Shown one piece after another: positions 19,485-28,880 of a stretch of 64,000 nucleotides of DNA. The notes beneath the pieces were generated by a model. That model ran no database searches, was not told where the DNA came from, and saw only the letters and a program-made list of their open reading frames with translations. Both the position numbers and the translations under genes were made by a program. Within the stretch, counting starts at the first letter, position 1; every line of letters starts with the position of its first letter. The stretch comes from Rhodobacteraceae bacterium WFHF2C18 (GTDB taxonomy: Bacteria > Pseudomonadota > Alphaproteobacteria > Rhodobacterales > Rhodobacteraceae), in contig NHTQ01000005.1 of NCBI GenBank assembly GCA_002166865.1, forward strand, positions 1-64,000, read 5' to 3'.

Positions 19485-19868
19485 ATGACGCAGAAATCCG
19501 TTCTACTGGTGGAAGACGAGGACAACATCGCCCTGGCGCTGGAACACATGATCGGCCGTCAGGGATACCGCCTGCGGCGCGTGGCCTCGGGCAGCGACGC
19601 CATGCAGGCCGTGACCGAGGAGCGGCCCGATCTGGTGGTGCTCGACGTCATGCTGCCGGGAAAATCCGGCTACGAGATCTGCCAGATGATCCGCAAGGAC
19701 GAGCGGCTGAACGACACCAAGGTCCTGATGATGACAGCCCGCGGCGGCGAGGTCGAGCGGCGCAAGGGTCTGGCACTGGGCGCAGACGCCTTCCTTGCCA
19801 AGCCCTTCGCCACGACCGAACTGACCGATCGGATCAGCGACCTTCTCGGGGACACAGCGGATGGGTGA
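19485..19868 (+). CDS. Single-domain response regulator
   Basis: A 127-residue stand-alone receiver (REC) domain. The acidic pocket is E10/D11, the phospho-acceptor D54 (VVLDVMLPGKSGYE), the switch T84 (MMTARGG) and the conserved lysine K106 (FLAKPFAT); all key residues are present. It has no DNA-binding or other output domain, so it works by protein contact. Its last 8 bases overlap the start of the pseudokinase-exonuclease gene, implying coupled translation and probably a joint task. A cognate active kinase is not visible nearby. Confidence 0.93.
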   Translation: MTQKSVLLVEDEDNIALALEHMIGRQGYRLRRVASGSDAMQAVTEERPDLVVLDVMLPGKSGYEICQMIRKDERLNDTKVLMMTARGGEVERRKGLALGADAFLAKPFATTELTDRISDLLGDTADG

Positions 19869-21921
19869 GCGCCTGGGGCTTCGCCTGCGGTTCGCGCTGT
19901 TCTTCGCTGCTCTGGCGGCGGGCGGGGTGGCCGCGGTGGTTGCCGGGCTCTGGATTGCCCATGGACGCTACGGCGGGCCCGCGGAGGGTTACGTCGTGGC
20001 CGGCTTGGTGGCCGGTTTCGCGATCCTCGCGCTGACCACCTGGATCGGTCTTCTGTTCGATCAGAACGTGGCCAATCCGATTCGCCGGCTGGCCTCGGAC
20101 CTGCATACCCGCGCCCAGGCCGAGGTCGGCGCCGGCATCGACGAGACACCGGCCCGCTACCTTGGGGCCCTCGCGCCCGCGGCCAACGAGATCAACGCCG
20201 CCCTGGCCGAAGCAAGGGCCGCCCAGGACCGCGCCATCGCCCGTGAAACCGAGCGGTTGAACCGCGAAAAGGCGCTTTTCGAGGCGCTCCTGCGCGATCT
20301 GGCCGAGGGCGTCGTGGTGGCCACGCCGGACAACCGGATCATGCTCTACAACCGCGTTGCCCAGGAGTTGCTGGGCGATATCGGCCTGGACCGCCGGCTT
20401 GAGGGGTTCCTCAGGCCGGAGCCGCTTCTGCACGCGGTCAACAGGATGGAGGCCCGGCGGGCCCGCGGGCAGGCCGAGTCGGAATCCTTTCTCGTCGCCA
20501 CCGCCGAGGGCGAAAGGTTCCTTCTGGGACGGGTCAGCCCCGTGGTCGCTGACGGCGCGCACGTGGGTCACGTGGTGATCTTCCACGATGCCACGGACGA
20601 CCTGAAATCCCACGCCGAGCGCGATCACCTGTTCAACGAACTGCTGGAACACGTCCGGCGGCCGGCCGCGGGGATCGGCGCCATCCTCGACGTCCTGCAG
20701 GCGGATTCCGAATTGCCGGCGGAAACACGCGCCACCTTCGACGCGGCCATGCGGGACGAGATCACGCGCCTTTTCAGCACGCTTCGTGACATGAGCCGGC
20801 GGCACGGCGAGGCGACGACGCGCCACTGGCCGCTGACCGAGGTGGCCGCCGAGGACATCTTCGACGCGCTCAAGGCCCGATGCCGGGCACCGCTGACCGT
20901 GCGCGGGGGGCAATCCTTCCTCAGGTGTGACGGCTTTGCCATCATGGAACTCCTGGCGCGGGTCCTCGATGGCCTGACGGAGTCCGATGCGCGTCATGAT
21001 ATCACGCTGAAGGCCGAGCGGCATGATACCGAGGTCTGGCTTACCGTCGAATGGCAGGGCCCGGAGGTGACCGAGGGGATGATCGACGGCTGGATGCGCA
21101 CGCCCCTGTCGCAAAGCTACGGGGACTATTCCGGCCGCGACGCGCTGGATGGACACCGCACCGAGATATGGTGCGAAACCGCCGGCGACGGCGATCGTAT
21201 CGTCCTGCCGCTGCAGGCCGCCGGAGCGCCGGCGCTGTCGCCCGAGGACTCGCGCCCGGAGTTCTACGATTTCGATCTTCCGCAAGCAGAGGTCAGCGGC
21301 GACCTGGCCGAGCGGCCGCTGAAGGATCTGTCCTATGTCGTCTTCGACACCGAGACGACGGGCCTGGCCCCGCGCGGCGGCGACGAGATCGTGCAGATCG
21401 CGGGGCTGCGCATCGTCAACGGGCGGATCCTGCACGGCGAGGCCTTCGATCAACTGGTCGATCCCGGGCGGCCGATTCCACCCGGCGCGACGGCCGTCCA
21501 CGGCATCGACGACGCGCAGGTGCGCGATGCCCCGAAGATGGACGAGGTCGGGCGGGCCTTTCACGACTTTTGCGGGGGGTCGATCCTGGTTGCCCATAAC
21601 GCACCGTTTGACATGACCTTCCTGCGGCTCAAGGAGGCGCAGATCGGACGCCGGTTCGACCAGCCGGCGCTCTGCACCGTGCTGTTGTCGGCGGCGCTTT
21701 TCGAGCACACCGGCGAACACACGCTCGATGCGCTGGCGGCCCGCTTCGGCGTCTCTATCCCGCCCGAACTGCGGCACACGGCCATGGGTGATACCGTTGC
21801 GACGGCCGAGATCTTCTTGCAGATGCAAGAGCTGATGCGGGCTCGTGGCATCGAAACGCTCGGCGATGCCGTTGGCGCGGCCGAGCGCATGACCCGAATC
21901 CGCAAGGCCCAGAACTACTGA
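19861..21921 (+). CDS. Membrane PAS / degenerate histidine kinase fused to DEDDh exonuclease
   Basis: A 686-residue fusion. Two membrane spans (about 9-33 and 43-67) precede a HAMP-like linker, a PAS-like domain (about 137-247, LLRDLAEGVVVATPDNRIML) and a helical HisKA-like region. At the phospho-acceptor position, five residues before the conserved Pro, there is E263 (LLEHVRRPAAG) instead of His. The following ATPase-like region (about 355-455) lacks the N-box Asn and the DxGxG motif. From about 490 a DnaQ-type exonuclease follows with all catalytic residues: D496/E498 (FDTETTG), D584 (HNAPFD), H639 and D644. Kinase activity is thus unlikely and nuclease activity likely. It closes the acetate-locus operon. 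Confidence 0.88.
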   Translation: MGERLGLRLRFALFFAALAAGGVAAVVAGLWIAHGRYGGPAEGYVVAGLVAGFAILALTTWIGLLFDQNVANPIRRLASDLHTRAQAEVGAGIDETPARYLGALAPAANEINAALAEARAAQDRAIARETERLNREKALFEALLRDLAEGVVVATPDNRIMLYNRVAQELLGDIGLDRRLEGFLRPEPLLHAVNRMEARRARGQAESESFLVATAEGERFLLGRVSPVVADGAHVGHVVIFHDATDDLKSHAERDHLFNELLEHVRRPAAGIGAILDVLQADSELPAETRATFDAAMRDEITRLFSTLRDMSRRHGEATTRHWPLTEVAAEDIFDALKARCRAPLTVRGGQSFLRCDGFAIMELLARVLDGLTESDARHDITLKAERHDTEVWLTVEWQGPEVTEGMIDGWMRTPLSQSYGDYSGRDALDGHRTEIWCETAGDGDRIVLPLQAAGAPALSPEDSRPEFYDFDLPQAEVSGDLAERPLKDLSYVVFDTETTGLAPRGGDEIVQIAGLRIVNGRILHGEAFDQLVDPGRPIPPGATAVHGIDDAQVRDAPKMDEVGRAFHDFCGGSILVAHNAPFDMTFLRLKEAQIGRRFDQPALCTVLLSAALFEHTGEHTLDALAARFGVSIPPELRHTAMGDTVATAEIFLQMQELMRARGIETLGDAVGAAERMTRIRKAQNY

Positions 21922-21954
21922 GATCCGGCCAGCCGATCGGCCGCCGGGCCGACG

Positions 21955-21969
21955 TTAAGCAACAGGTAA
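21955..21969. promoter_or_regulatory. CtrA-like box upstream of motB
   Basis: TTAA-N7-GTAA, one mismatch from the alphaproteobacterial CtrA consensus TTAA-N7-TTAA, 49-63 bases before the motB ATG. Part of a recurring pattern before flagellar operons in this window. Confidence 0.5.
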
Positions 21970-22017
21970 GACCTTGATGCTAACCCTCGGATCGGGTGAG
22001 TAGACTAGGTGGTGAAG

Positions 22018-22890
22018 ATGGGCGCGCTTGGCGATAATGCCGCGCCAGTCATCATCAGGAAAAAGAAGAAGGTCGTCGCGGGTGACGGGCACCACGGTGG
22101 GGCGTGGAAGGTTGCCTACGCGGATTTCGTGACGGCGATGATGGCCTTCTTCCTCTTGATGTGGCTGTTGAACGCGACGACAGAGAAGCAGAGGAAGGGA
22201 ATTGCGGACTATTTCAGTCCGACGATCCCGGTCAGCCGCGTTTCGGGTGGCGGCGACGGCGCTTTCGGTGGTAACAGTATTTTCTCCGAAGAGGGGCTGC
22301 CGCAGAACGGTACGGGCGCCACGAATGCTCGCCCCACTGAATCACGGCAGGCGCGCGGGCAAATGGGCTTGGATCCGGATGGGGCCGGCCGTTCGGCAGG
22401 CATCCCCTCGCCCGAAAGCCAGCGCCAGTCCCAACTCGACGAGGTGGCGCAGGCGCTGGCCGGCGGAGATGGCGACAGCAGCGTTTCCCCGAAGGCCCGC
22501 CGCCACATTCTGACCCGGGTTACCGACGAGGGGCTGGTGATCGAACTGTTCGAGCGCGACGAAGCGCGCCTATTCGCAGCCGGCACCGCGCGGCCAACCG
22601 AGCTGCTTGTGGAACTGGCGGCGATCATTGCGTCGGTCAGTGCCATGGTCCAGAACGGTTTCGCCATAGAAGGGTACACACGGTCCGTGCCGGTGGTGCG
22701 GGCGGAAAATCCCGTCTGGGATCTTTCGACAGCCCGGGCCGACCGGATGCGTCGCCTGCTGCAGGATGCTGGCCTGCCGAAGACGCGAATGCGGCGCGTC
22801 ACGGGTAATGCCGATCGCGCGCCAGTGGTCGCGGACGCCATGGCGCTGCGCAACAACCGTTTGGAGGTGATACTTCTGCGCTCGGACTGA
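22018..22890 (+). CDS. motB: Flagellar motor stator protein MotB
   Basis: Anchors the stator to peptidoglycan and carries the ion-binding aspartate. The 290-residue protein has a basic N-terminus (IIRKKKKVV), one membrane span starting AYADFVTAMMAFFLLMWLL with the essential Asp (D36 from this start), the plug region after it, and an OmpA-like C-terminal domain (about 165-285, including EGYTRSVPVV, RADRMRRLLQDAGL, and NNRLEVILL). I chose the ATG at 22018 because AGGTGG lies at the right distance; GTGs at 22009 and 22012 would add three residues. motA is in a separate operon 10 kb away. Confidence 0.93.
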   Translation: MGALGDNAAPVIIRKKKKVVAGDGHHGGAWKVAYADFVTAMMAFFLLMWLLNATTEKQRKGIADYFSPTIPVSRVSGGGDGAFGGNSIFSEEGLPQNGTGATNARPTESRQARGQMGLDPDGAGRSAGIPSPESQRQSQLDEVAQALAGGDGDSSVSPKARRHILTRVTDEGLVIELFERDEARLFAAGTARPTELLVELAAIIASVSAMVQNGFAIEGYTRSVPVVRAENPVWDLSTARADRMRRLLQDAGLPKTRMRRVTGNADRAPVVADAMALRNNRLEVILLRSD

Positions 22891-22915
22891 GAAGAAATGT
22901 GAAGCTTTTTATCCG

Positions 22916-22930
22916 TTAGCGCGACATTAA
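22916..22930. promoter_or_regulatory. CtrA-like box upstream of flgE
   Basis: TTAG-N7-TTAA, one mismatch from TTAA-N7-TTAA, 58-72 bases before the flgE ATG and just after the motB stop at 22890. Confidence 0.55.
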
Positions 22931-22987
22931 AGGAGCGGGCGTAGATCTGGGCATCGGTGACAGTCGATGCAGCAGAAAGGCGTTTTC

Positions 22988-24289
22988 ATGACCATGTCCT
23001 CCTCCCTGAACGCCGGCGTGGCGGGGCTGAGTTCGAATGCCACGCGGTTGGCGGCGATCTCTGACAACATCGCCAATTCCTCCACGTTCGGCTACCGCCG
23101 CGTGGAAACGGATTTCCAGTCGCTGGTTGTCTCGGCCAATGGTGGCAATTACTCGGCCGGCGGGGTGCGTTCGACAACGCAGCGACTGGTCGATGAAGGC
23201 GGGTCCCTGGTGACCACGTCGAATGCCAATGACCTTGCCGTGCGTGGGCGCGGCATGCTTCCTGTGGCCTCCGAATCGGACGTGGCGGCCGACAATGGTA
23301 AGCCACAGATGATGCTGACGACCACTGGATCCTTCCGCACGGACGCCGACGGGTTCCTGCGCACCGATTCCGGGTTGGTTCTGCTTGGCTGGCCGGCCAA
23401 CCCGGACGGAACTATACCGCAGTACCCGCGAGACACCAGCGACGGGTTGGAACCGGTGCAGATCAATGTGAGTCAGCTTACAGGCGAACCGACGACCAAG
23501 ATCGACCTTGGCATCAACCTCCCAGCGACCGAAACCATCGCGGGTGGCAATGGACGCGACCAGCAGCTTTCGGTCGAGTATTTCGACAACCTCGGCAAAT
23601 CGGAAAACATCTTGATCGATTTCGATCCGACCGTTCCGGCAACGGGCGCCTCGAACGAATGGACGATGACCCTGAAGGACTCCGCGCAGGGGGGCGCCGT
23701 GATCGGGGAGTACACGCTGACCTTCGACGATGTCCGCGCCTCCGGTGGAACCCTCAAGGATGTCACGACCCTTTCGGGCGGCGCTTATGACCCCGCTAGT
23801 GGCAATCTGATCGTGAACGTCCAAGGTGGCCCGATGGAAATCAACATCGGGGCCCTCGGCACCTCGAATGGCTTGACGCAGCTTTCCGACGGCTTCGCGC
23901 CGCTGGCCATTTCCAAGGACGGCTCGCCGGTCGGCAACATGACCTCGGCCAAGGTGGATGACCGCGGCTTCGTCCACGCCTCTTTCGATACCGGTGCGAC
24001 CCGCACGATCTACCAGGTGCCCCTCGTTGATCTGCCCAATCCCAACGGCTTGGTTGCCATGGACCAGCAGACGTATCTTCCGTCGACCGATAGCGGGTCC
24101 TTTTTCCTCTGGAATGCAGGCGACGGCCCCACCGGCGATGTGGTGGCCTTCGCGCGGGAGGAATCCGCCACCGACGTGGCGAGTGAACTGACCGAGATGA
24201 TCCAGACGCAGCGGGCCTATTCCTCGAACGCAAAGGTCATCCAGACGGTCGACCAGATGCTCCAGGAAACCACGAATATCAAACGGTGA
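22988..24289 (+). CDS. flgE: Flagellar hook protein FlgE
   Basis: Polymerises into the hook joining rod and filament. The 433-residue protein has the rod/hook N-terminal helix with ISDNIANSSTFGYRRVETDF, a central domain (NNLGKSENILIDF-like and WTMTLKDSA segments), and the C-terminal coiled-coil ending ASELTEMIQTQRAYSSNAKVIQTVDQML. I chose the ATG at 22988 because AAAGG lies 8-12 bases upstream; an ATG at 22967 would add seven residues before the conserved helix. First gene of flgE-flgK-flgL-flgI. Confidence 0.96.
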   Translation: MTMSSSLNAGVAGLSSNATRLAAISDNIANSSTFGYRRVETDFQSLVVSANGGNYSAGGVRSTTQRLVDEGGSLVTTSNANDLAVRGRGMLPVASESDVAADNGKPQMMLTTTGSFRTDADGFLRTDSGLVLLGWPANPDGTIPQYPRDTSDGLEPVQINVSQLTGEPTTKIDLGINLPATETIAGGNGRDQQLSVEYFDNLGKSENILIDFDPTVPATGASNEWTMTLKDSAQGGAVIGEYTLTFDDVRASGGTLKDVTTLSGGAYDPASGNLIVNVQGGPMEINIGALGTSNGLTQLSDGFAPLAISKDGSPVGNMTSAKVDDRGFVHASFDTGATRTIYQVPLVDLPNPNGLVAMDQQTYLPSTDSGSFFLWNAGDGPTGDVVAFAREESATDVASELTEMIQTQRAYSSNAKVIQTVDQMLQETTNIKR

Positions 24290-24326
24290 CCCTCAAACCG
24301 TCGCGACCTCCGGAGGCGCCTGACAA

Positions 24327-25772
24327 ATGACCCTTTCCACAGCTCTCTCCAGCGCGCTGAGCGGTTTGAAGGCCGGCGGACGGGCGGCTGATGTCGTCTC
24401 TTCGAACCTCGCGAATGCGACAACCGATGGCTACGCGCCGCGCGCGCTGGAACTCTCACCGGAACGCCTCGGCGGCGTCAGCGTTCAGGGCGTGACCCGG
24501 GCCGTCGAGGAGGGCCTTGTTAGCGAGAGTCGATTGTCACAGGCGCGGTTCTCCCGTGCCGAAACCCTGTCCAGTTTTGCCGCCGATATGGAAAGGGCGA
24601 TCGGCAACCCGACGGAAGCGTCCTCGCTTTCGGCGCATGCTACGCGGTTCGAAGCCAGCCTTGTCGAAGCGGCCAGTCGTCCGGACGTGACCGTGCGACT
24701 GGAAGCGGCGGTCGACGAGGCGCAGGCGCTTGCTGGCAAACTGGGAGGCATTACCGACGCCATCCAGAACGCCCGCACGCGGGCGGATGCCGGGATCGAA
24801 CGTGCGGTTGAAACCGTGAACGCGACCCTGTCCCGCCTGGAAAAACTCGACGCCCGGATCGTTCGTGCAGGACATGGCGGCGGCCAGACCGCCACGCTGG
24901 AGGATCACAGGGATCGAGCTCTTGACCAGCTGGCCGAATTTCTCCCTTTGCGCCGTGTTCCACGCGAGAATGGAGCGATCGCGCTTTACTCACGGGGCGG
25001 GGCCACGCTTCTGGACGGGAAGGCGGCGACCCTGGGATTCAGCCCGGTGAATGTCGTTACCCCCCATATGACCGTGCAGAACGGGCAACTGTCCGGTCTG
25101 ACGATCAATGACGAACCTATCCGGGTGTCGGGAGATGATCACCCGATTGCGGGGGGGCGCCTAGGGGCACTTTTCGAACTGCGAGATGAGCAGGCCGTAT
25201 CGGCCCAAGCCGGCGTGGATGCAATTGCCCGTGACCTGATCCAACGGTTTCAGACCCCGGGTCTTGATCCCACGCGGGCCCCCGGCGATGCTGGCCTTTT
25301 CACGGATTCCGATCAGTCTTTCTCGCCTGCCGACGAGACAGGCCTTGCCGGACGGATCGCCGTCAACCCGGCGGTCGTACCGGAAAAGGGCGGGGCAGCA
25401 TGGCGCCTGCGCGATGGCATCAACGCGGCCGTGCCCGGCCCGGCAGGCGACGCCGGCCTACTCCGAAATCTGGAGGCCGCACTGGGCGCGTCCCAGAGCC
25501 TGACCAGCGGTGGTCTCGGCGTTGTGGCGCGTTCGGCTGCCGATCACATGGCTGCGCTTGCCTCGGACATCGGCCAGACCCGGCTGCGCATGGATCGCGA
25601 TATGAGCCATGCCGCGGCCCAGCGAGAGGAACTCTACGACCTGCGCGCGCGGAAGGGTGTCGATAGCGACGCCGAGATGCAAAAGCTCCTGCTGATCGAG
25701 CAAGCCTACGGTGCGAACGTCCGGATGATCCAGACCCTGGACGAAATGATGCAAACGCTTCTGAGGATCTGA
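24327..25772 (+). CDS. flgK: Hook-associated protein FlgK (HAP1)
   Basis: Forms the first hook-filament junction ring. The 481-residue protein shows the N-terminal D0 motif VVSSNLANATTDGYAPRALEL, a central coiled region (LEDHRDRALDQLAEFLPL is the usual FlgK signature), and the C-terminal D0 helix EMQKLLLIEQAYGANVRMIQTLDEMM. It lies 37 bases after flgE and ends 3 bases before flgL. It is somewhat shorter than enterobacterial FlgK, typical for this family. Exported through the flagellar type III system. Confidence 0.95.
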   Translation: MTLSTALSSALSGLKAGGRAADVVSSNLANATTDGYAPRALELSPERLGGVSVQGVTRAVEEGLVSESRLSQARFSRAETLSSFAADMERAIGNPTEASSLSAHATRFEASLVEAASRPDVTVRLEAAVDEAQALAGKLGGITDAIQNARTRADAGIERAVETVNATLSRLEKLDARIVRAGHGGGQTATLEDHRDRALDQLAEFLPLRRVPRENGAIALYSRGGATLLDGKAATLGFSPVNVVTPHMTVQNGQLSGLTINDEPIRVSGDDHPIAGGRLGALFELRDEQAVSAQAGVDAIARDLIQRFQTPGLDPTRAPGDAGLFTDSDQSFSPADETGLAGRIAVNPAVVPEKGGAAWRLRDGINAAVPGPAGDAGLLRNLEAALGASQSLTSGGLGVVARSAADHMAALASDIGQTRLRMDRDMSHAAAQREELYDLRARKGVDSDAEMQKLLLIEQAYGANVRMIQTLDEMMQTLLRI

Positions 25773-25775
25773 GCC

Positions 25776-26786
25776 ATGAGCCTTCCCTCGATAGGAGACC
25801 TGGCAGCCTCTTTGGCCTTGAGACGCCAGAATGCCGAACTGAAAGGTCAGATGGCCCGGCTGACCGAAGAGCTCGCGACCGGCCGAACGTCGGACGTGAC
25901 CGCGCGCGTGCAGGCCGATCATATGCGCCTGGCGGATATCGAACGAAACCTCACGGTGCTTTCCAGTCGCGCAACGGCGACGCAAGAAGTCATGATCACG
26001 GCGGGCGCCATGCAGACGGCTCTGGAACGGGTGATGGCCGACACGACCGCTCTGGCCCACTCGGCTCTGCTCGCGGATGGCCTTGCCGGGCCGGGCTCGG
26101 TGGCGGCTGTGGCCGGCGAAGCCCGCCAGACGCTGGAGTCTGTCGTGACACAATTCAACACGCGCACCGCCGGACAAACTCTTTTCGGCGGCGAGAAGGT
26201 GCGTCAGTCGCCGCTCGCTTCTGCCGACGAAATCATGAACCTCGCCCGGGGCGCCGTCGCCGGTGCCAAAAATGCGGCGGAGGTGACACAGATGCTCGAC
26301 TCCTTCTTCACGGCGCCGACAGGTGGGTTCGATGCATCTGTCTATCGCGGCGCGACAGAAGAACGGGTGCCTTACGTGCTTGGCGCGGGAGAATCGGTTT
26401 CCCTTGATGTCACGGCGGCCGATCCGCAAATCCGCGACACCCTGAAGCGGATCGTGACAGCCGCCTTGGCTGGTGACGATACGCTGCCCCTGTCACGGAC
26501 AGCGCGGCAGGATCTGATGCGCCAGGCCGGCGAGGGCCTGATGAGCGCGGGCAACGCGATCACCGGTCTGCGCGCGGACCTGGGTTTGGCCGAAGAACGG
26601 ATCTCGCGCGCCGCCAGTCGAATTGCCGCGGAATCCAGCGGCCTGCAAATGGCCCGCAACGATCTGCTCAGCGTTGACCCGGCCGATACGGCAAACGAGC
26701 TGGAATCGACCCGATTCCGCCTTGAAGCTCTATACACGGTGGCGGCCCGTTCGGCCCGGCTCAATCTGGTGAGCTTCCTGTCATGA
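25776..26786 (+). CDS. flgL: Hook-filament junction protein FlgL (HAP3)
   Basis: A 336-residue flagellin-like junction protein. The N-terminal D0/D1 helices (LRRQNAELKGQMARLTEELATGRTSD) and the C-terminal pair (AEERISRAASRIAAESSGLQ, then ELESTRFRLEALYTVAARSA ending in LSFLS-like sequence) match FlgL of alphaproteobacteria, and the position after flgK supports this over a second flagellin. It forms the second junction ring before the filament. It overlaps flgI by 4 bases (ATGA at 26783). Confidence 0.92.
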   Translation: MSLPSIGDLAASLALRRQNAELKGQMARLTEELATGRTSDVTARVQADHMRLADIERNLTVLSSRATATQEVMITAGAMQTALERVMADTTALAHSALLADGLAGPGSVAAVAGEARQTLESVVTQFNTRTAGQTLFGGEKVRQSPLASADEIMNLARGAVAGAKNAAEVTQMLDSFFTAPTGGFDASVYRGATEERVPYVLGAGESVSLDVTAADPQIRDTLKRIVTAALAGDDTLPLSRTARQDLMRQAGEGLMSAGNAITGLRADLGLAEERISRAASRIAAESSGLQMARNDLLSVDPADTANELESTRFRLEALYTVAARSARLNLVSFLS

Positions 26787-27895
26787 AAACCGCGCTCCAT
26801 CTTCTCAGCCTTCTCGCCGTGATCTGCCTTTGGGGCCCAGGGGCAACCGCCGGGCCGATCCGGATCAAGGACTTGGTGGATTTCGATGGCGTGCGCGGCA
26901 ACGATCTCGTCGGCTACGGCCTGGTGGTGGGTCTGAACGGAACCGGTGACGGCCTGCGTAATGCCCCGTTCACCGAAGAGATCATGTCGAACATTCTCGA
27001 ACGTCTCGGGGTCAATGTTTCCGGGGAGCAGTTCCGCCCCAAGAACGTCGCCGCCGTCATGGTGACCGCGAGCATGCCGGCCTTCGCCCGCACCGGCAGC
27101 AAGATCGATGTCACGGTCTCGGCGATCGGCGATGCCGACAGCCTTCTGGGGGGCACGCTGGTGATGACGCCGCTCAATGCCGCCGATGGCAACATATATG
27201 CCGTTGCCCAGGGCACTATCATAGCCGGAGGTGCCGCTGCCCAGGGCGACGCCGGGGGCGTCGTCCAGGGTGTGCCGACGGCCGGCGTGATTCCCGCGGG
27301 CGCGCGGGTTGAGCGCGAGGTCGATTTCCAACTGGCCTCGCTCGAAACCTTGCGGCTGGCCCTGCGGGAGCCGGATTTCACCACGGCCGGTCGGATCGAG
27401 ACGGCGATCAACGAGGCTTTCGGTCGGCCAGTGGCGGTCATGCTGGACCCGGGTACCGTGCGGTTCGATATTGCGGCCACCCGCATGGCCTCGCCCGCGC
27501 ATGCGATCGGCCGTATCGAGAACCTATTGGTGCGCCCCGAACGGAAGGCGCGGGTCGTCGTCGATCAGCGCTCGGGCACCATTGTGATGGGGCAGGACGT
27601 CCGGATATCGCGCGTTGCGGTGTCGCAGGGCAATCTGACCCTGCGGGTGCAGGAGGCCCCCGTGGTTGCGCAGCCCAACCCCTTTGCAGAGGGGGAAACG
27701 TTGGTCGTGCCGCGCACAACTGCCGAAATCGACGAGGAGGAAGGGATCGGCCTTGCCGAAGTGCCACCGGGAACCTCCCTGTCCGAGGTGATCGCCGGCC
27801 TCAACGCGTTGGGCGTATCGCCTCGCGACATGATCGACATCCTCAAGAGCATCAAGGCCGCCGGAGCGCTGCACGCTGAATTCGTTGTCCGGTGA
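26783..27895 (+). CDS. flgI: Flagellar P-ring protein FlgI
   Basis: Makes the periplasmic ring around the rod in the peptidoglycan layer. The 370-residue protein has a signal peptide (cleavage near residue 24, after GATAG) and the typical mature start PIRIKDLVDFDGVRGNDLVGYGLVVGLNGTGDG. Family signatures continue with RPKNVAAVMVTASMPAF, a GGTLVMTPL segment, the VVDQRSGTIVMGQDVRIS strand and the ending NALGVSPRDMIDILKSIKAAGALHAE. Last gene of the flgE operon. The 247 bases to the end of the convergent fliP hold no gene or clear terminator that I can see. Confidence 0.97.
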   Translation: MKTALHLLSLLAVICLWGPGATAGPIRIKDLVDFDGVRGNDLVGYGLVVGLNGTGDGLRNAPFTEEIMSNILERLGVNVSGEQFRPKNVAAVMVTASMPAFARTGSKIDVTVSAIGDADSLLGGTLVMTPLNAADGNIYAVAQGTIIAGGAAAQGDAGGVVQGVPTAGVIPAGARVEREVDFQLASLETLRLALREPDFTTAGRIETAINEAFGRPVAVMLDPGTVRFDIAATRMASPAHAIGRIENLLVRPERKARVVVDQRSGTIVMGQDVRISRVAVSQGNLTLRVQEAPVVAQPNPFAEGETLVVPRTTAEIDEEEGIGLAEVPPGTSLSEVIAGLNALGVSPRDMIDILKSIKAAGALHAEFVVR

Positions 27896-28142
27896 GGCGG
27901 TACGCTGCGGCGCCGGACCAAGCGTCGACATCTTTCGGAGGGTCGCAACGGCAGGGTCGCAGGCCGCGAGATGATTTTCCGGAACCCGTGCCGTCCCGCC
28001 GGCCAGCCTGCCTCGCCAAGGTTCAAGTGCAGGCGGAATGCGCCTGGGGCGCGCCCGCCTCGTGGGCGAAGCGGCTTTCTTGTCAGCCAGATGGGTAACG
28101 GCCGTGAGCTCCGAGATGCGGCAACAGGCAGAGGGCAGCCCG

Positions 28143-28880
28143 TCAGAAATAGCCGCGCACGAGGCTGTCGGCCAGCAGCGTCCAGCCATCCGCGATGACG
28201 AAGAAGGCAAGCTTGAAGGGCAGCGAGACGATGGCCGGGGGCACCATCATCATGCCCATCGACATCAGGATGGCGGCGACGACCAGGTCGATGATCAGAA
28301 ACGGCAGGAAAACGAGAAAGCCGATCTGGAACGCGCGGGCGATTTCCGACAGCAGGAAGCTTGGCACGAGGACCGAAAGGGGCGCCTCGGGGCCGGGCTC
28401 GAGTCCTTCGGCATCAGGGCGAAGCGCCGCCATCGCCGTGAAGGTTTCCGGATCCATGCGACCGGCCATGAAGGCCCGGAACGGTGCCAGTGTCCGTTCA
28501 ACGGCCAATTCCGTCGTGATCGATTCGTTCAAAAGCGGCGAGATACCCGCAGCCCAGGCGTCGGAAAAGACGGGCTCCATCACGAAATAGGTCAGGAAGA
28601 GCGCCAGGCTTATGAGCAGCATGTTGGGCGGCGATTGCTGGAGCCCGATTCCCTGACGCAGGATCGCCAGAACTGTGACGATGAATGGAAAGCAGGTAAT
28701 CATGATGGCGATGCCCGGCGCCAGACTCAGAACCGTGATGAGCAGAATGAGCTGAATCGTGCGCGCAGAGATCGAGCCGTCGTCCCCCAAGGATATGGAC
28801 AAATCCTGCGCAGCGACGGGGGCGCCCGTGATCACGAGCGCGAAGACCGAAGCTGACAGACAGAGAGCCCGCCACTTCAT
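28143..28880 (-). CDS. fliP: Flagellar export gate protein FliP
   Basis: A core membrane component of the flagellar type III export gate. The 245-residue protein has a signal peptide and about four membrane spans. Signatures are TITVLSLAPGIAIM-type sequence, CFPFIVTVLAILRQGIGLQQSPPNMLL (in part), and SEIARAFQIGFLVFLPFLIIDLVVAAILMSMGM. In known structures FliP5FliQ4FliR1 forms the gate; fliQ and fliR are found elsewhere in this window. Last gene of the minus-strand fliF-fliH-fliN-fliP operon, overlapping fliN by 4 bases. Confidence 0.97.
   Translation of the reverse strand: MKWRALCLSASVFALVITGAPVAAQDLSISLGDDGSISARTIQLILLITVLSLAPGIAIMITCFPFIVTVLAILRQGIGLQQSPPNMLLISLALFLTYFVMEPVFSDAWAAGISPLLNESITTELAVERTLAPFRAFMAGRMDPETFTAMAALRPDAEGLEPGPEAPLSVLVPSFLLSEIARAFQIGFLVFLPFLIIDLVVAAILMSMGMMMVPPAIVSLPFKLAFFVIADGWTLLADSLVRGYF

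Noticed and set aside
27896..28142. Possible small gene in the flgI-fliP convergent gap
   Set aside because: Only short frames with Pro/Arg-rich sequence that run into the neighbouring genes; no start signal.
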